This document shows, in pieces, positions 1-9,989 of a stretch of 20,969 bases of DNA. The DNA comes from Chara braunii (taxonomy: Eukaryota > Streptophyta > Charophyceae > Charales > Characeae): assembly GCA_003427395.1 (NCBI GenBank), contig BFEA01000481.1:470822-491790 (forward strand). Direction: 5' to 3'. The position numbers and the translations under genes were made by a program. The notes under the pieces are model-generated. The model did not search any database, was not told the origin of the DNA, and was given only the letters and a program-made list of their open reading frames with translations. Every line of letters starts with the position of its first letter. Positions within the stretch are counted from its first letter, which is position 1.

Positions 1-132
1 GATTACATAAGTTCAAAGCTAGTAGTCTGATTGAGTCCTATGGGTGCATGTGTGCGGCCGCGTTCTACAATTATTATAAGCAAAATCAGGAGGAGGGTAT
101 GTATTTAGTTTGTCTCTGCTGCAGGCGAGCCG

Positions 133-1058
133 GTGAAAATGCCGCCAGAAATAGAGGGAGTAGTTTCTAAGTACCCTGATATATTTGAAGAACCGACAGG
201 GGTTGTTGAGAGGGAGGTCGTCCACGCGATAAAGATTATCACAGGGTCTAGTATTCCGAAGGGTAGGATCTATCAGATGTCTCCAGGCGAGCTTCATGAG
301 CTTCGCCGCCAACTCAAGGAACTCGTAGAGAAGGGTTGGATCCGGCCGAGTGTCTCTCCTTATGGATCTTCAGTACTATTCGTACCTAAGAAGAAGGAGG
401 GTACACTTAGGATGTGCATTGATTATAGGGGCCTAAATGCCATCATTGTAAAGAATAGAGAGCCCCTACCGTGCATCGATGATCTGTTAGATAGAGTGCA
501 AGGGTGTCGGTACTTCAGTAAGATAGATCTGAAGTCTGGGTACCATCATATTGCAATCTGGTCCGAGGATCATCACAAAACCGCTTTTCATACCAGGTAC
601 GGTCTGTACGAGTTTGTGGTGAATCAGATGCCTTTTGGCCTTTGCAATGCTCCTGGCAGCTTTCAGCACGCTATGAATCAGATATTCCATGACTACTTAG
701 ATAAGTTTGTCATCGTGTACCTCGATGAAATACTTATTTTTAGTAAGATTGTAGAGGAGCACGTTGCACATTTGGACAAAGTCCTCAGCCTCCTGCGACA
801 ACACAAGTTCAAGATCAACGGTGAGAAGTGCGAGTTTGGCCGCACCCGTGTCTTGTACTTGGGTCATGAGATCTCCGTGGAAGGGTTGAAACCGATGACG
901 CGAAGGTGGCCAGCATTCGTGATTGGCCACGTCTTCAGTCCGTGTCTGAGATGAGATCGTTCTTAGGAATGACAGGCTACTATAGGACCTTCGTTAAGAA
1001 CTATAGTATAGTGGCCGCTCCTTTGACCGATCTGACACGCCTTGACACCTCATGGGAG
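133..1058 (+). pseudogene. Ty3/gypsy reverse transcriptase domain (broken)
   Basis: This stretch would copy the element's RNA into DNA. It is open from GTG 133 to 954, and the true frame continues from about 900 after a one-base loss near 894 (the expected LKP-acidic-DAKVA stretch is disrupted there). Visible motifs are KIDLKSGYHH with the first catalytic Asp at codon 132 (526-528), a MPFGLCNAPGSF block, and the catalytic box at 718-729, which reads YLDE where the family has YxDD. The second Asp is thus Glu (727-729). A two-codon insertion, Asn-Gln (622-627), splits the normally continuous FVV-MPFG strand. The thumb continues as FLGMTGYYRTFVKNYS to the TGA at 1059. The first Met-like codon is only where the open frame begins, not a real start. 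Family assignment is firm and loss of function is nearly certain. Confidence 0.9.
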
Positions 1059-1619
1059 TGAACAGACGAGTGCGAGGCTGGTTTTAGACATCTGAAGCAT
1101 GCGTTGACGCACTACGAGGTCTTGAAACTTCCTGATCCTGATAAGCCGTTTATAGTCACCACGGATGCCAGCCAATATGGTATTGGCGTCATGCTCGCGC
1201 AGTAGGAAGGGCCAAAGTTAAGGCCTATAGAGTATATGTCCAAGAAGATGCCCTCTTAGAAGTTGGCAAAGTCCACCTATGAAAAGGAACTCTATGCGGT
1301 GTACAAGGCTCTGACCCATTGGAGACACTATCTCCTTGGAAGGTTCTTCATCATCAGGACTAATCATCAGACACTGAGATTGATGAGAACTCAGCCTGTT
1401 CTCTCTGACACTCTCAAGCGTTGGATCGAAGTCATTGAGCAATATGACTTTGACCCTCAGTATCTGAAAGGGGAGTACAACAAGGTTGTCGATGCCTTGT
1501 CACGTAGACCTGATTTCTCAGGTGCGCTGATTACTGAGTTCAATCTGACGGACAATATTACTCAGTCTTTGGTGGAAGCCTATCGCGAGGACCAGTTCCT
1601 ATCTGGGATCATACGCTGA
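1059..1619 (+). pseudogene. Ty3/gypsy RNase H domain (broken)
   Basis: RNase H would remove the RNA strand of the RNA-DNA hybrid. It follows the RT in the frame of 900, after the TGA at 1059 that replaces the usual Trp of a WTDEC motif. The first acidic residue is in TTDAS (Asp at 1164-1166), then TAG stops at 1203 and 1257 interrupt. From 1260 the frame is open to the TGA at 1617 and shows STYEKELYAVYKAL, then RTNHQTL where the family has TDH. The catalytic-region Asp is Asn (AAT, 1362-1364), a G-to-A change. The connector ends with the usual YNKVVDALSRR. Two independent defects (stops and Asp-to-Asn) make it inactive. Confidence 0.88.
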
Positions 1620-2531
1620 GTTGAGGCGAAGGACAAGAAGACTTCTGCCGAGTTTGAGTTGCTCAATGGCTTGCTGTTCCTTGAGAAGGAAAGGAATAAA
1701 TGATTGTGTGTCCCAAATAGCGAGTCTTTGCGTAGTTTGTTTTAAGGAGAGTGTCATGATGCCACCAGCCATTTTGGGTACAAGAAGACCGCGACCAATC
1801 TGCTGCAGCGGTTCTGGTGGCCCACGATGATGTGAGACGCCCAACTGTAAGTGGAGACTTGTCAGGCATGTCGAAGAGACAAGCCCCGTACTCAGGCTCC
1901 TCTTGGGCTCCTGAAGCCCCTTCCGATTCCGGAACGGCCTGGTGAGAGTCTGTTCATGGACTTCATGGATACTCTGGTCACCAGCAAGAGTGGGATGCGA
2001 CACATCTTCGTCATCGTGGATAGATTTAGCAAGTATGCTAGGTTAGTGGCAATGTCGGAAACAACCAGAACAGAGTATGTGATCAGAATGTTTAAAGAGA
2101 ACCGGGTCAGGGACTTTGGTTTACCGAAGTCTATTATTAGTGACAGGAATGTCCGGTTCACCCGCGAGTTGTGGAAGGCTGCTGTTGCAGAGCAGGGAAC
2201 TCAGTTGCAGATGACTTCTGGGAATCACCCAGAGGCCAACGGTCAGGCCGAGCAACTAAACCGCGCTTTACAACACCTGTTGAGGCATTACATCAAACCC
2301 AACCAGGTAGACTGGGACGAGAAGCTTGCTCTCATCGCCAGCTTGTACAACAACGTTGTACACAGCGCCACCGGGGTGAGCCCAAATAGCTTCCTGCTAA
2401 CATTCAAGCCTAGACTGCCCCTAGACTTTCTTCCTGAGAATGAGTCCACTGCTGCACCAGGTACCTTGGAATTTGCTTACCGCTATGAACAGAAGATGCA
2501 GCAGGCTGTAGAACAGATGCAGAAGGCGTAG
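1620..2531 (+). pseudogene. Ty3/gypsy integrase: HHCC zinc finger and DDE core (broken)
   Basis: Integrase would join the element's cDNA to the genome. In the same frame as the RNase H, residues of an HHCC zinc finger are seen (CHDATSH, then CQAC at about 1860-1870), interrupted by stops at 1701, 1743, 1833 and 1848. The core is open from 1851 to the TAG at 2529. It contains FMDFMDTL (first Asp), ISDRNVRF (second Asp) and NGQAEQLNR (Glu at 2250-2252), so the D, D, E residues survive although the usual DGQTE has become NGQAE. Of all pol domains this core is the best preserved. It is not a gene of its own: the GTG at 1851 merely follows a stop. Confidence 0.9.
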
Positions 2532-3057
2532 GCTGCAATGATAAAGTCTGAAAATAGACACCGCCGGCCTTCTACATTTTAGGTTGGGGATAGGGTCTGG
2601 GTTAAGTCTTCAGAATTGGGACAGGAGCACGGGATCTCCCGGAAATTCTGCCCCAGTACTTTGGACCCTGGAAAGTATTGGATATCGTTGGGACAAATTC
2701 GGATGGGCCTTCTTATGTTATCCAGATTCCTGGTCATCTCCGTACTTACCCTGTCTTTCACGCCTCAAAGTTACTGATCAGTTTCCATCTCGTTGCTCAA
2801 TGCTGGCCCCAACCATGGATGGAGAGGTGGACATCGATGATATTGTGGATCACAGAGAGCTGTCGGTATCAAGACCAGCAGGCAGGGGACGTCCTCCGAA
2901 ATCGAAGCTGCAGTACCGCGTTCGGTTCCGGCATCACACTGACCTGAAGGAGGACCGCTGGTTCACCAGGGAAGAGCTCATGCAAACCGCTCCTCAAGTT
3001 GTAACCCAATACGAGAGATCTCTGCAGAAGGGAAAGCGCCCTATGATCGAAGATTGA
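2532..3057 (+). pseudogene. Ty3/gypsy integrase C-terminus with chromodomain (broken)
   Basis: After TAG stops at 2529 and 2580, both at positions where Gln is expected, the VGDRVWVK (GPY/F-type) segment begins. A one-base loss near 2655 moves the reading to another frame, where the stretch FGPWKVLDIVG...GPSYVIQIP...YPVFHASKLL is readable (about 2657-2785). A further shift before about 2822 leads to a chromodomain-like end (about 2825-2990): VDIDDIVDHREL, YRVRFRHHTDLKEDRWF, then YERSL and a TGA at 3055-3057. Chromodomains of this class are thought to steer integration to marked chromatin. The aromatic/acidic pattern fits, but the family's Trp-Lys-Gly core is altered (RFRHH), so binding is doubtful. 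Confidence 0.8.
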
Positions 3058-3830
3058 GCTTCTCAGAGGACTGTTGAAGCTAAGGAGGAGGGAATGCGAG
3101 GCCATTGCCTCTATGAGCCCCATAAGGCCCCATTTGTGCAGCCCGTCGGCCGCCCTAAGTGAAGGCAGGCTCGACGAGGCCCTCAGAGCCCTTTTCTGGC
3201 CACCACGCAACTCAGGGAAATTCAGGCAATTGCGCAGCGCCAGTTGGTTGAGTGAACCCAGGCCCTGGGCCGCCTATGTGAATGTATGTGAAGCAGGCCC
3301 TGGGCTGGATAACGGTACTGGGCCAAACACAAGCCGAAGGCAGTTGGGCAAATGCAACCACTTCAGGCCCAAGGCCTGCTCTCGTCGTGCTGGGCCTCAG
3401 GCTACCGGGGCCTACTGGAAGCTTCCTGGGACTGGACGCAGGTAGGCCACTTCGATATAGGAAAGGGTCTGCCTCCTCATTCGGCATTCGGGTGCTGGCT
3501 GCATGCTGCGCAAGCGCTGCTGCTGCAATATTTGCTGGCTGGCGTCTACGCTCTCACGGGCGAGCAGGGAAGGAGCACGCAACCATAGTCGAGCTGCGTT
3601 ACTTTAAGTTGGGTGAGGCGCAGGGTGGTTCTTGGGTGCTAGTGACATCTGTGTGTTGGGGAACGAGGTTGTGAGGGTGGCGAGAGACATACCTGGTGAT
3701 GGAAGCATGCGACATTGGTCACCATATGCTCGTACTTCGGGAATGTTGTTGACGTCATTTTTCGGCATCGTAGTGTAGGCTAGATAGGATCTGCCACATG
3801 TAGTCTGGGCGTCGAGCGCCAGATAGGATA
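3058..3830. other. GC-rich non-coding stretch after the gypsy pol
   Basis: No recognisable protein or RNA is seen. This is where the 3' untranslated part and 3' LTR of the gypsy element would lie, but no TG...CA-bounded repeat could be paired. Short iterated GGCCCTGGGC blocks occur at 3261-3270 and 3296-3305, with related GGGCC words to about 3420. Open frames here are GC-driven and resemble nothing known. Confidence 0.5.
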
Positions 3831-4031
3831 TTAACTCAGGTTCTTCGTTGATAATGATGAGACTATTTCAGCATTGTCAATTATGAACTCTTGGCGTGTT
3901 CTTATTTGGTGAATCTCGTGATGCAATTCTGCTATTGGTTCGAGGTCACGACTATCTGGACTCATATTTATGATGCTGTTTGATTGCTGAAGTTCGCTAT
4001 TGCTCATCTTCCTTGCAATTGCTGAAATCAA
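3831..4031 (-). CDS. Short unrecognised open frame (66 codons)
   Basis: A 66-codon frame on the - strand with unremarkable composition (MSNSELQQ near the start, then mixed acidic and Ser-rich residues). No domain, no homologue that I recognise and no promoter. It lies between the gypsy remnant and the T-rich repeat A, and could be the beginning of another element's gag-like protein or simply a chance frame. Confidence that it is a gene is low. Confidence 0.12.
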   Translation of the reverse strand: MISAIARKMSNSELQQSNSIINMSPDSRDLEPIAELHHEIHQIRTRQEFIIDNAEIVSSLSTKNLS

Positions 4032-4041
4032 TTTTAGTTTG

Positions 4042-4258
4042 CCAAAATTTTTTTTTTTTTATGATTTTTTTTTTTTTGACTGTTGGAATTGAGTATGGTG
4101 ACCGTTTCTCAATGTTCTGAAGTATGTTTGTCCATTGGAATTGTCTGTTGTGAAGATTTTCAAAAAACGTTGAAAATTCTAAAAATTCTCTGAAAGCAAA
4201 ATTTCATTCAAGTGCATTTTTGCCTTACCATTTCACCCTGTTTTGTTTTTTTTTTTTC

Positions 4259-4298
<40 letters not shown>

Positions 4299-4308
4299 TT
4301 TTGTTAAT
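4042..4308 (+). repeat. Repeat A, copy 1 (T-runs around a 159-bp core)
   Basis: The core 4081-4239 (beginning TGTTGGAATTGAG, ending TTTCACCC) is about 85% identical, by eye, to the reverse complement of 10948-11095, with one indel of about 10 bp. Both copies are bordered by T-runs in this orientation: here 4048-4060, 4065-4077, 4246-4257 and 4260-4297 (38 T). It does not code. See also the 15-bp word at 4309-4323. Confidence 0.85.
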
Positions 4309-4323
4309 ATGGTGTGCACTCTA
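4309..4323 (+). repeat. 15-bp inverted word, left copy
   Basis: ATGGTGTGCACTCTA at 4309-4323 is matched exactly on the opposite strand by 7809-7823. Each lies on the same side of repeat A in its own orientation, so the word probably belongs to the same repeat family. The flanks beyond it do not match. Confidence 0.8.
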
Positions 4324-4377
4324 CAGCAAATCTCCTAGCCCAATCAGGAGTTAGGTGGTTTCAGATAGACCTGATAC

Positions 4378-4677
4378 GTGAACGCAATATGTAGGAGTTT
4401 GTCGGGCATCTCGGCTCTCGTCCTTTTAAACGTAAACGAGAAACTATTACCAAAAGAGAAGTTGCACTCAGAGTTCCTGGCGAAGAGTTTGACGGAGGAA
4501 TCGAAGACTCTCTCCAAAGCAAGCTCCTCTAAAGGCATTTCCTGCGAGCAGTCGAAGAACCAGTCGGAATCAAGCAACAGAAGCAGCACAACGGATCAAC
4601 AGCAGCTGACAGCACAAGGTTCAACTTCCCGCATTCAACCAAGGGCGATCGCATCGTATGAAGATGAACAAGCTTAG
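4378..4677 (+). pseudogene. Possible tail of LINE ORF1
   Basis: An open frame of about 99 codons (first codon GTG) ends in TAG at 4675-4677. It is rich in Ser, Lys, Glu and Gln and has no recognisable RNA-binding or zinc-finger motif. Its end overlaps the start of the endonuclease frame (ATG 4658) by 20 bases in another phase. Overlapping ORF1/ORF2 ends are common in LINEs, and that position is the only reason to suggest ORF1. It might equally be 5' untranslated sequence. Confidence 0.3.
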
Positions 4678-5750
4678 AACAGCGACATGGAATATGGGGG
4701 GCCTAGGGGACTCCTTTGAGGGGATGAAACGGAGGAGGTTGAGGTCATGGCTGCATGAGCGGAAAATAGGTTGCCTAATGTTGCAGGAATCCAAGCTCAA
4801 TGAGGATAAACAAGGGAATTTGTGGGGTGGTGGGATAACCCTCAAATCTGGTCCGCTGCCCAACGGACCACAGGTGGAGTGGGCATCCTCATCTACAGGG
4901 ACCTCCAAGCACATGTTATTGACTTAGAGGCAGATATGTGGGGCGGATGGCATGGATGAAAGTGGTGATAGGAGGCGAAGAGTGAGTACTTATGACCATC
5001 TATGCGCTAACAGATTGGAAGGAAAGGTTCAAGTTCTTCTTCAAGCTTAGGACTATCGTCCCAAAGGCAGACAAACTGCTACCGGCCGGTGACTAAAACG
5101 TGTCTCTCGACGAAGCCCTTCGTTCGGGAGCAGCGCATGCAGGCAGAGGAGACATGCGCGCCCTACTGGACTTCAGTGCAAAATTGTCCCTTACGGACCC
5201 GTTCCCAGTGCTGAATCCAGATGACCCAGGATAAACCTGGTTCTCCCACCTGTATAGGGATAGACAAGCCATCACCAAGAGGCGTCTGGATCTTCTTCTG
5301 CTGAGTGAACAGGTAATGGATAAGGTTATATCGGTCCGCCAGATCTGTCACCCCCTGTTGGACCACAAACCAATTGTTGCTAATATCAGCTTGTCCTCGG
5401 GCGCAGAATGGGGAAAAGGTTTCTTCTGCCTTAACAGTCAGATCCTTGAAGTTCCAGGTATTGGGGAGTGGGTCTCAGACCATATGTCTAGGTGGGTGGA
5501 GCCGAGACCCCACTTCGGTTCAGCATCGGAATGGCTAGGGGGGGGCATTGCCATCGTTGGAGTACTTGATGTGTGCTCTAGGATCCTAGCCAGGGCAAGA
5601 AATAAGATGAAAGCAAAATGCAAGAGGAGAATAGAGGAGGCAGATGACTGTATGGAGGGGCATCCGATTTCGGTCATGGTGTGGGCAGCCGAAAGGGAAA
5701 GAAGAATGACGGAGGGGAACAGTCTGCAAGAGGACAAGGAGAAAAAATGA
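4658..5750 (+). pseudogene. LINE endonuclease domain (AP-endonuclease-like, broken)
   Basis: This domain nicks target DNA to prime reverse transcription. The start MKMNKLRTATWNMGGLG followed by CLMLQESK carries the conserved Asn (WNMGG) and Glu (LQE) of exonuclease-endonuclease-phosphatase LINE nucleases. Frameshifts fall near 4830 and 4945, and stops at 4983, at about 5094 (inside the GD-N motif, LLPAGD-stop-NV) and at about 5232 before TWFS. The RRLDLLLLS stretch and the DHKPI ending (family SDH; here LDH, about 5350-5385) close the domain. The rest to 5750 is an open linker rich in charged residues, ending in TGA at 5748-5750. Confidence 0.8.
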
Positions 5751-5887
5751 GTGGAGATCATGAAGGTAAAGGGTGTGAAAACTAATTATAAATTGACGAA
5801 GGAGACATTCCAGACACCGCAGCCCTAGAGGGCACAACAACAAATGGTGGAACTTCGGCATCCCTTCAACCCCTCGCCTCCCATAAC

Positions 5888-7049
5888 GTGCTCAGCAACA
5901 GGCATGCTTCAGTATGTAAGGTTGTACTAATCGAATATATTGACCTCGAGGCGCCCCAAGACAGCGTGGACACGGACCTCTCACTGGAGTCTGATATGTG
6001 GGAAGATACAACGCCTAAACTGCATGCGGGAGCCAGACTAGACCTTGACCGGCCGCTGACCCTGGAAGAGATCACTCAAACTGTGAAATCTATGACGAAG
6101 GGCAAATCTCCAGGGGTGGACAAACTCACAGTAGAATTCCACATTGCAAATTGGACCGTGTTCGACTCATTACTTGTGGAACTATACAATGAGATCCTGA
6201 TAGATGGTAAATTGGGGAAGGGTATGACACATGGCATTGTCGCAGTTTTGTTCAAGAAGGGAGATAAAGCCGAAGTGAGAAATTGGAGGCCCATTTCTTT
6301 GCTAAATGTGTCATACAAGATTCTGGCTAAATCCTTGGCCAAAAAACTATCAAGGTACCTGTCGGAGCTGGTGGCTACAGATCAAGGCGCGTTCGATCTT
6401 CAACAACATAGTGACGACGATTGAAACGTTTGAGGTGGTACAGAGGAAAAACTTGGACTACGCTATCCTTTTGCTTGACTTGGAGAAAGTGTACGACAAG
6501 GTGGGACGAACGTTTCTGTTCACTACACTGAGGAGGTTAGGTTTCGGGAAAGGCTTATGCACGTGGGTCATTGCGATGAACACCTTCTCCTCATCCTCGA
6601 TCATGATCAATGAGCACATGTTTGAGCCCTTTCGTCTCACGAGGTCTCTTAGGCAAGTTTGCCCATTGGCCCCACTTATCTTTGTGCTCCAGCTGGAGGT
6701 ACTGTTGAACAAGATACGCTCCCACTCGGACATTCGTGGATTGAAGCTCCACACAAACAAGGAATACAAGGTGAAGGCACTGACCGATGATTTGTTCGCA
6801 GTATGCGAAAATTCCAAGCTCGCATTATCAACAATGAAGCACGTAATGTGCGAGTACGCCACACTGTTGGAAGCATCAGTGAACTGGAGCAAATCAACAT
6901 ACCTCCTTCCAGCGCAGTTTGAGCTTAAGGCGGAATGGGGCATAAAGAGGGTGGTAAAAGGAGAAGAAGAGCGGTTCATGGGGGTGCTAATCAGCCTGCA
7001 AATCGAAGCTTCGGCTCAAGGGCTGCTGCTACAGCAACACATATCTTGA
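5888..7049 (+). pseudogene. LINE reverse transcriptase domain (broken)
   Basis: The polymerase of the LINE. Its N-terminal part is open from 5888 to 6424 with LTLEEITQTVKSMTKGKSPG, VAVLFKKGDKAEVRNWRPISLLN and YKILAKSLAKKL, all hallmarks of non-LTR RTs. A shift near 6395 takes the reading to the frame of 6306-7049. There motif A is LLLDLEKVYDKV, motif B is SLRQVCPLAPLIF (family RQGCPLSP; the Gly is Val) and motif C is ALTDDLFAV, where the two catalytic Asp remain but the preceding Ala is Thr. A stop at 7047-7049 ends it. Domain identity is firm; several family-constant residues are changed, so it is inactive. Confidence 0.9.
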
Positions 7050-7718
7050 AGGTTGGGCATTTGGGGCTCAACTTGGCATCTATCGCTGTTAGGCGGGGCA
7101 TTAGTGGCCAATGTTGCCCTCCTCCATATTGTGGTTTGTTACCACTGTAAAGGAGCTGGCCGAAGGCGTGGTGAGGGCGATTCGAAGATTGGTGGCACGA
7201 TTCATCTGGAAACCACGGGCCCAAAACTCAGATTCCTTTATCTCCAAAGTAGCACTGGACAGTCCATCCTTTCCGCGAGAGAAGGGTGGACTAGGCCTAG
7301 TGGACCCAACAAAAATAAATCAAACACAACTTTTGGATTGGGTGAAGAAAGTTGTGAGTATGGATGAAGTAGAACATGGGGTGGCCTTGGTAGAGTGCAT
7401 ACTGACGGCAAAATAAGATCTAAGTTGGCCAAAAGATGTTTGGGCGTGTTTTTTTATGTCATCCTTCAGGAAAAAGAGGTTCAAGTCTGGGTTTTGGAAA
7501 CCCATCAGAAAGAACGGGAAGAAGATGCCGCCGGGCTCTCAGTCCCCCCCTACCTCGAAGGAAGTACTTGGCCAACTGTTGTTCGAAAATCTGGAGGTGT
7601 TGGACAACTCACGTTCCCCTTTTGCTCTGGACGATAAATCAGGGACGTTCAGACAAGCCTGGGTGAGGAGGGGAGTAGCTTAAGAATGGAAGACCTATGG
7701 TCTTTAACTCTGAGAGGC
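7050..7718 (+). pseudogene. LINE ORF2, segment after the RT (broken)
   Basis: The LINE sense continues in alternating frames: WHLSLLGGALVANVALL (about 7074-7125), then FVTTVKELAEGVVRAIRRLV, RFIWKP and KGGLGLVDPTKINQTQLLDW (to about 7340), which is the usual thumb/connector of plant LINEs. Stops occur at 7414 and 7681. The readable sense ends with DLWSLTLRGG at 7691-7720, where the 3.4 kb insert starts. The missing continuation is found at 11134. Confidence 0.8.
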
Positions 7719-7808
7719 GGTTAATGGAGACCCAAAATTTCCGCATTTTTTTAATGTTATTTATAAGAAAAGCCGAAGTTTTTTTTAACAAAAAATTGCA
7801 TTATTCCA

Positions 7809-7823
7809 TAGAGTGCACACCAT
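7809..7823 (-). repeat. 15-bp inverted word, right copy
   Basis: TAGAGTGCACACCAT, the exact reverse complement of 4309-4323. An AT-rich tract (7824-7853) follows on its right, in place of the T-run next to the other copy. Confidence 0.8.
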
Positions 7824-7874
7824 TATTTATTTATTATTTTATTTTATTTTTACAAACCAAGCCCAGTGCCCCAG

Positions 7875-7926
7875 GCTGATATTACCAATAAGAAGATTGA
7901 GGTCGGGGTCCTCACAGTCTACCCGG
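7875..7926 (-). repeat. Dispersed repeat B, copy 1
   Basis: Read on the - strand this begins CCGGGTAGACTGTGAGG and continues CCCCGACCTC; the same words with few changes and one indel occur at 15518-15546 on the + strand. In both copies an A/T-rich tail of ATAA-like units follows downstream. It probably marks the 3' part of a small retroposon family. Confidence 0.55.
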
Positions 7927-7965
7927 AAAGACCGAACCAAACAAGTTGAGAACCGGGCTCATCGT

Positions 7966-8099
7966 CCCTCATATAATGATGATTATGCTGCTGCTGCTGC
8001 TGATCATGATAATGAAGTTCTAATGATTGTATAAGAATTTTGAGGTAATGATACTAATGATGATGATGCTAATGATGATGGTGATTAGTATGTAGAAAA
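7966..8099 (+). repeat. GAT/GCT-rich imperfect trinucleotide tract
   Basis: Runs of GATGAT, GCTGCTGCT and AATGATGAT alternate here, and a similar GATGATGATAAT tract recurs at 9990-10070. A short frame ending at 8032-8034 has an Asp/Ala-rich end (DDYAAAAADHDNE), which reflects the repeat and is not evidence for a gene. Confidence 0.5.
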
Positions 8100-9460
8100 T
8101 CTTAGAAGTCTATGATATATGAGCAAACCTGGCCTTCTAATCCTAAAACAACCCCTAGCCCTCCCTAAGTCAGGACATTACATCTCAGAGACAATGCCAT
8201 CCTAGCCAACATCAACCATAGCTATCTTGTTCTCGCACCTAGACTAAACTTGGACCAATAGACTGTCCTGGTAGCACCCCCCAGTTCACCAGTGGATTGT
8301 CTTCCTCCCTCGACTAATCCCCAGATCTCTCTACAAGGCCTCACACTCTTGTCATTTGCAGTTTACAGGGCAATGCCCCAGCTCCGGCCAGCATCGTTCT
8401 GGCATTGGCATACCAGGGGCACAAAACAGAGCAACTACATAGATATCAGCCCAGATTCGACCATCTCTTAAATCCTATATCCCGAATGAGGAAGAAGGCC
8501 AAGTGTCGCTAGGAATTACAGAAAACCAGAAAAATTGGATATCACATGATTGATTAATTTTTTTTTTTCCATGGATATCACAATTGAGCACGAAAAATTC
8601 CCCCCCAACCCTCCCCTTTCCCCTTATCCCATCGCTGCCTCCGCCGAAAAAAGAATATATTTATCATAGAAGTTCCTTATCGACCCCGACTAAGAACAGT
8701 CCCACACCCTCCCCTGTCCCCCAAAGGCATATAGTTTCCACCCAAAATATGCCTCTGCTTGCCCCTTACCCTAATTCGCCCCACTGAGGTTTGAAATCTC
8801 CCGTAGCCCCAGAATAGAGTATTTTCCAAAATCTGCTCATACCCCCTTCAGGGAATCACTACCCACCTTGTGCAGCCCCCGCAGAGCGAGGCTCACCCCC
8901 CCTTCCAACCAACCTACCCATTTAGAAAAATAATTTAAAAAACTAAAGGGAAAAAATTAAAATTACTGATTGAAATGATTGTACGAGAAGCATAGAGACC
9001 AGATTCTCGTTTTAGAATAACAATTACAAATATAAATAAATTATAGAAAATGTTGTGGAGCTCCACGACAGAATCAAACGTGAACCGCCTAAACACAAAT
9101 TAAAAAGATAAAGGGTTAATTAATTAGTAATTAATTAATTAAAATTTTTCAGGTATTAAAAAATACCATTCATATTCGTTTATCGCGAAGAACCAATGTT
9201 TGAGGTACGGATGATTGAGAAAATATCAGGATTTTAGTTATGATTTTAATTGAAGATCATAATTACGATAATTCCGATGATATCGGAAGTAGTATGACAA
9301 TTAGTGGTGAGTAGATTGTATGATGGCTAAATAGAAACGAGAATTATCGGAGAATATAGTTCAGACATATAAGCGACTAATAATAAAAAAGAAGAAGAGA
9401 GTTAAATAAGAATAAAATTGATGAGAGTCACATTAAGCATATTATTGATAAAACAAATTC
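8100..9460. other. Non-coding interior of the insert: C-rich, then AT-rich
   Basis: 8100-8930 is strikingly C-rich and G-poor on the + strand, with C-runs near 8601 and 8900. 8930-9460 is AT-rich and holds a 12-bp perfect palindrome GTGGAGCTCCAC (9055-9066) and a TTAATTAATTA / AATTAATTAATTAA palindrome (9116-9142). No coding or RNA gene is recognised. Confidence 0.5.
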
Positions 9461-9904
9461 GTGGGCAAAGAAAACCAGAAATGCGCGAGACGTTCCTCCA
9501 CCTTCCTCCCCCCCTCTAAACCTTTTTCCTTACCTCCCAATGCCCACACCTTCCCTCTCCTTGTCCACCTCCTTTACCCCCTTCCTCTTTTATGCCCCAT
9601 CCTTTCCCCTCCCCCAGCGAGCAGTTGGTACCCAGCATCCTGCCACACCGCCAGCGGCCAGCAACCTGTCACGCAAGCAGCGCCCAACAACCCTCCACGC
9701 AACCAGCACACATCATCGGGCCACACGAACAACGCCCAACATTTTGCCATGCGGCCAGCACCACTCACCACTAAGCAGCACGCAGGTCCCCAGCAAACCA
9801 AACGGCAAGCAAGTGAGGATAAAGAAAATAACGCGACAAGGAAGGAAGAGATAATTAGAGAGGAGAAGGGGAAGGGTACGAGAGGAAAGCAGAATAAAGA
9901 TTGA
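9461..9904 (+). other. Pyrimidine-rich to purine-rich segment with a long biased frame
   Basis: A 147-codon frame crosses a pyrimidine-rich part (9494-9620), a part built of degenerate CCAGCA / GCCACA words (9630-9790) and a purine-rich part (9795-9940). The frame is a result of the composition (Pro/Ser/His-rich, then Lys/Glu-rich) and shows no domain. I do not regard it as a gene. Confidence 0.35.
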
Positions 9905-9989
9905 AAAAGGAAAGGAAAGGAGAAGATCATGAAGGAGAAACTATCCCCCCACTCTTCCTATACTCACGCACTTTGATTATAACAAAGAT

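Larger units (their letters stand above)
1..3057 (+). mobile_element. Ty3/gypsy (chromovirus-type) retrotransposon, decayed pol region
   Basis: The order reverse transcriptase, RNase H, integrase, chromodomain read on the + strand is that of Ty3/gypsy chromoviruses. Gag and protease would lie upstream and are cut off by the window or lost. The body is readable but dead. One-base losses shift the frame near 894 and 2655, and another shift lies between about 2785 and 2822. In the frame that runs from 900 to 2655 there are stops at 1059, 1203, 1257, 1617, 1701, 1743, 1833, 1848, 2529 and 2580. I could not define either LTR, primer-binding site or polypurine tract. Positions 1-132 hold no clear domain. 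Confidence 0.9.

Noticed and set aside
1203-2582. TAG read as Gln (alternative genetic code)
   Set aside because: TGA and TAA also interrupt the same frames, TGA stands for Trp in one place and Arg in another, and frameshifts occur. Decay explains all of it.
9055-9066. LTR boundary at the TGT...ACA palindrome
   Set aside because: No matching second terminal repeat was found in the window.
9461-9904. Proline/histidine-rich protein gene
   Set aside because: The frame follows composition (C-rich then purine-rich) with no domain, start context or conservation visible.
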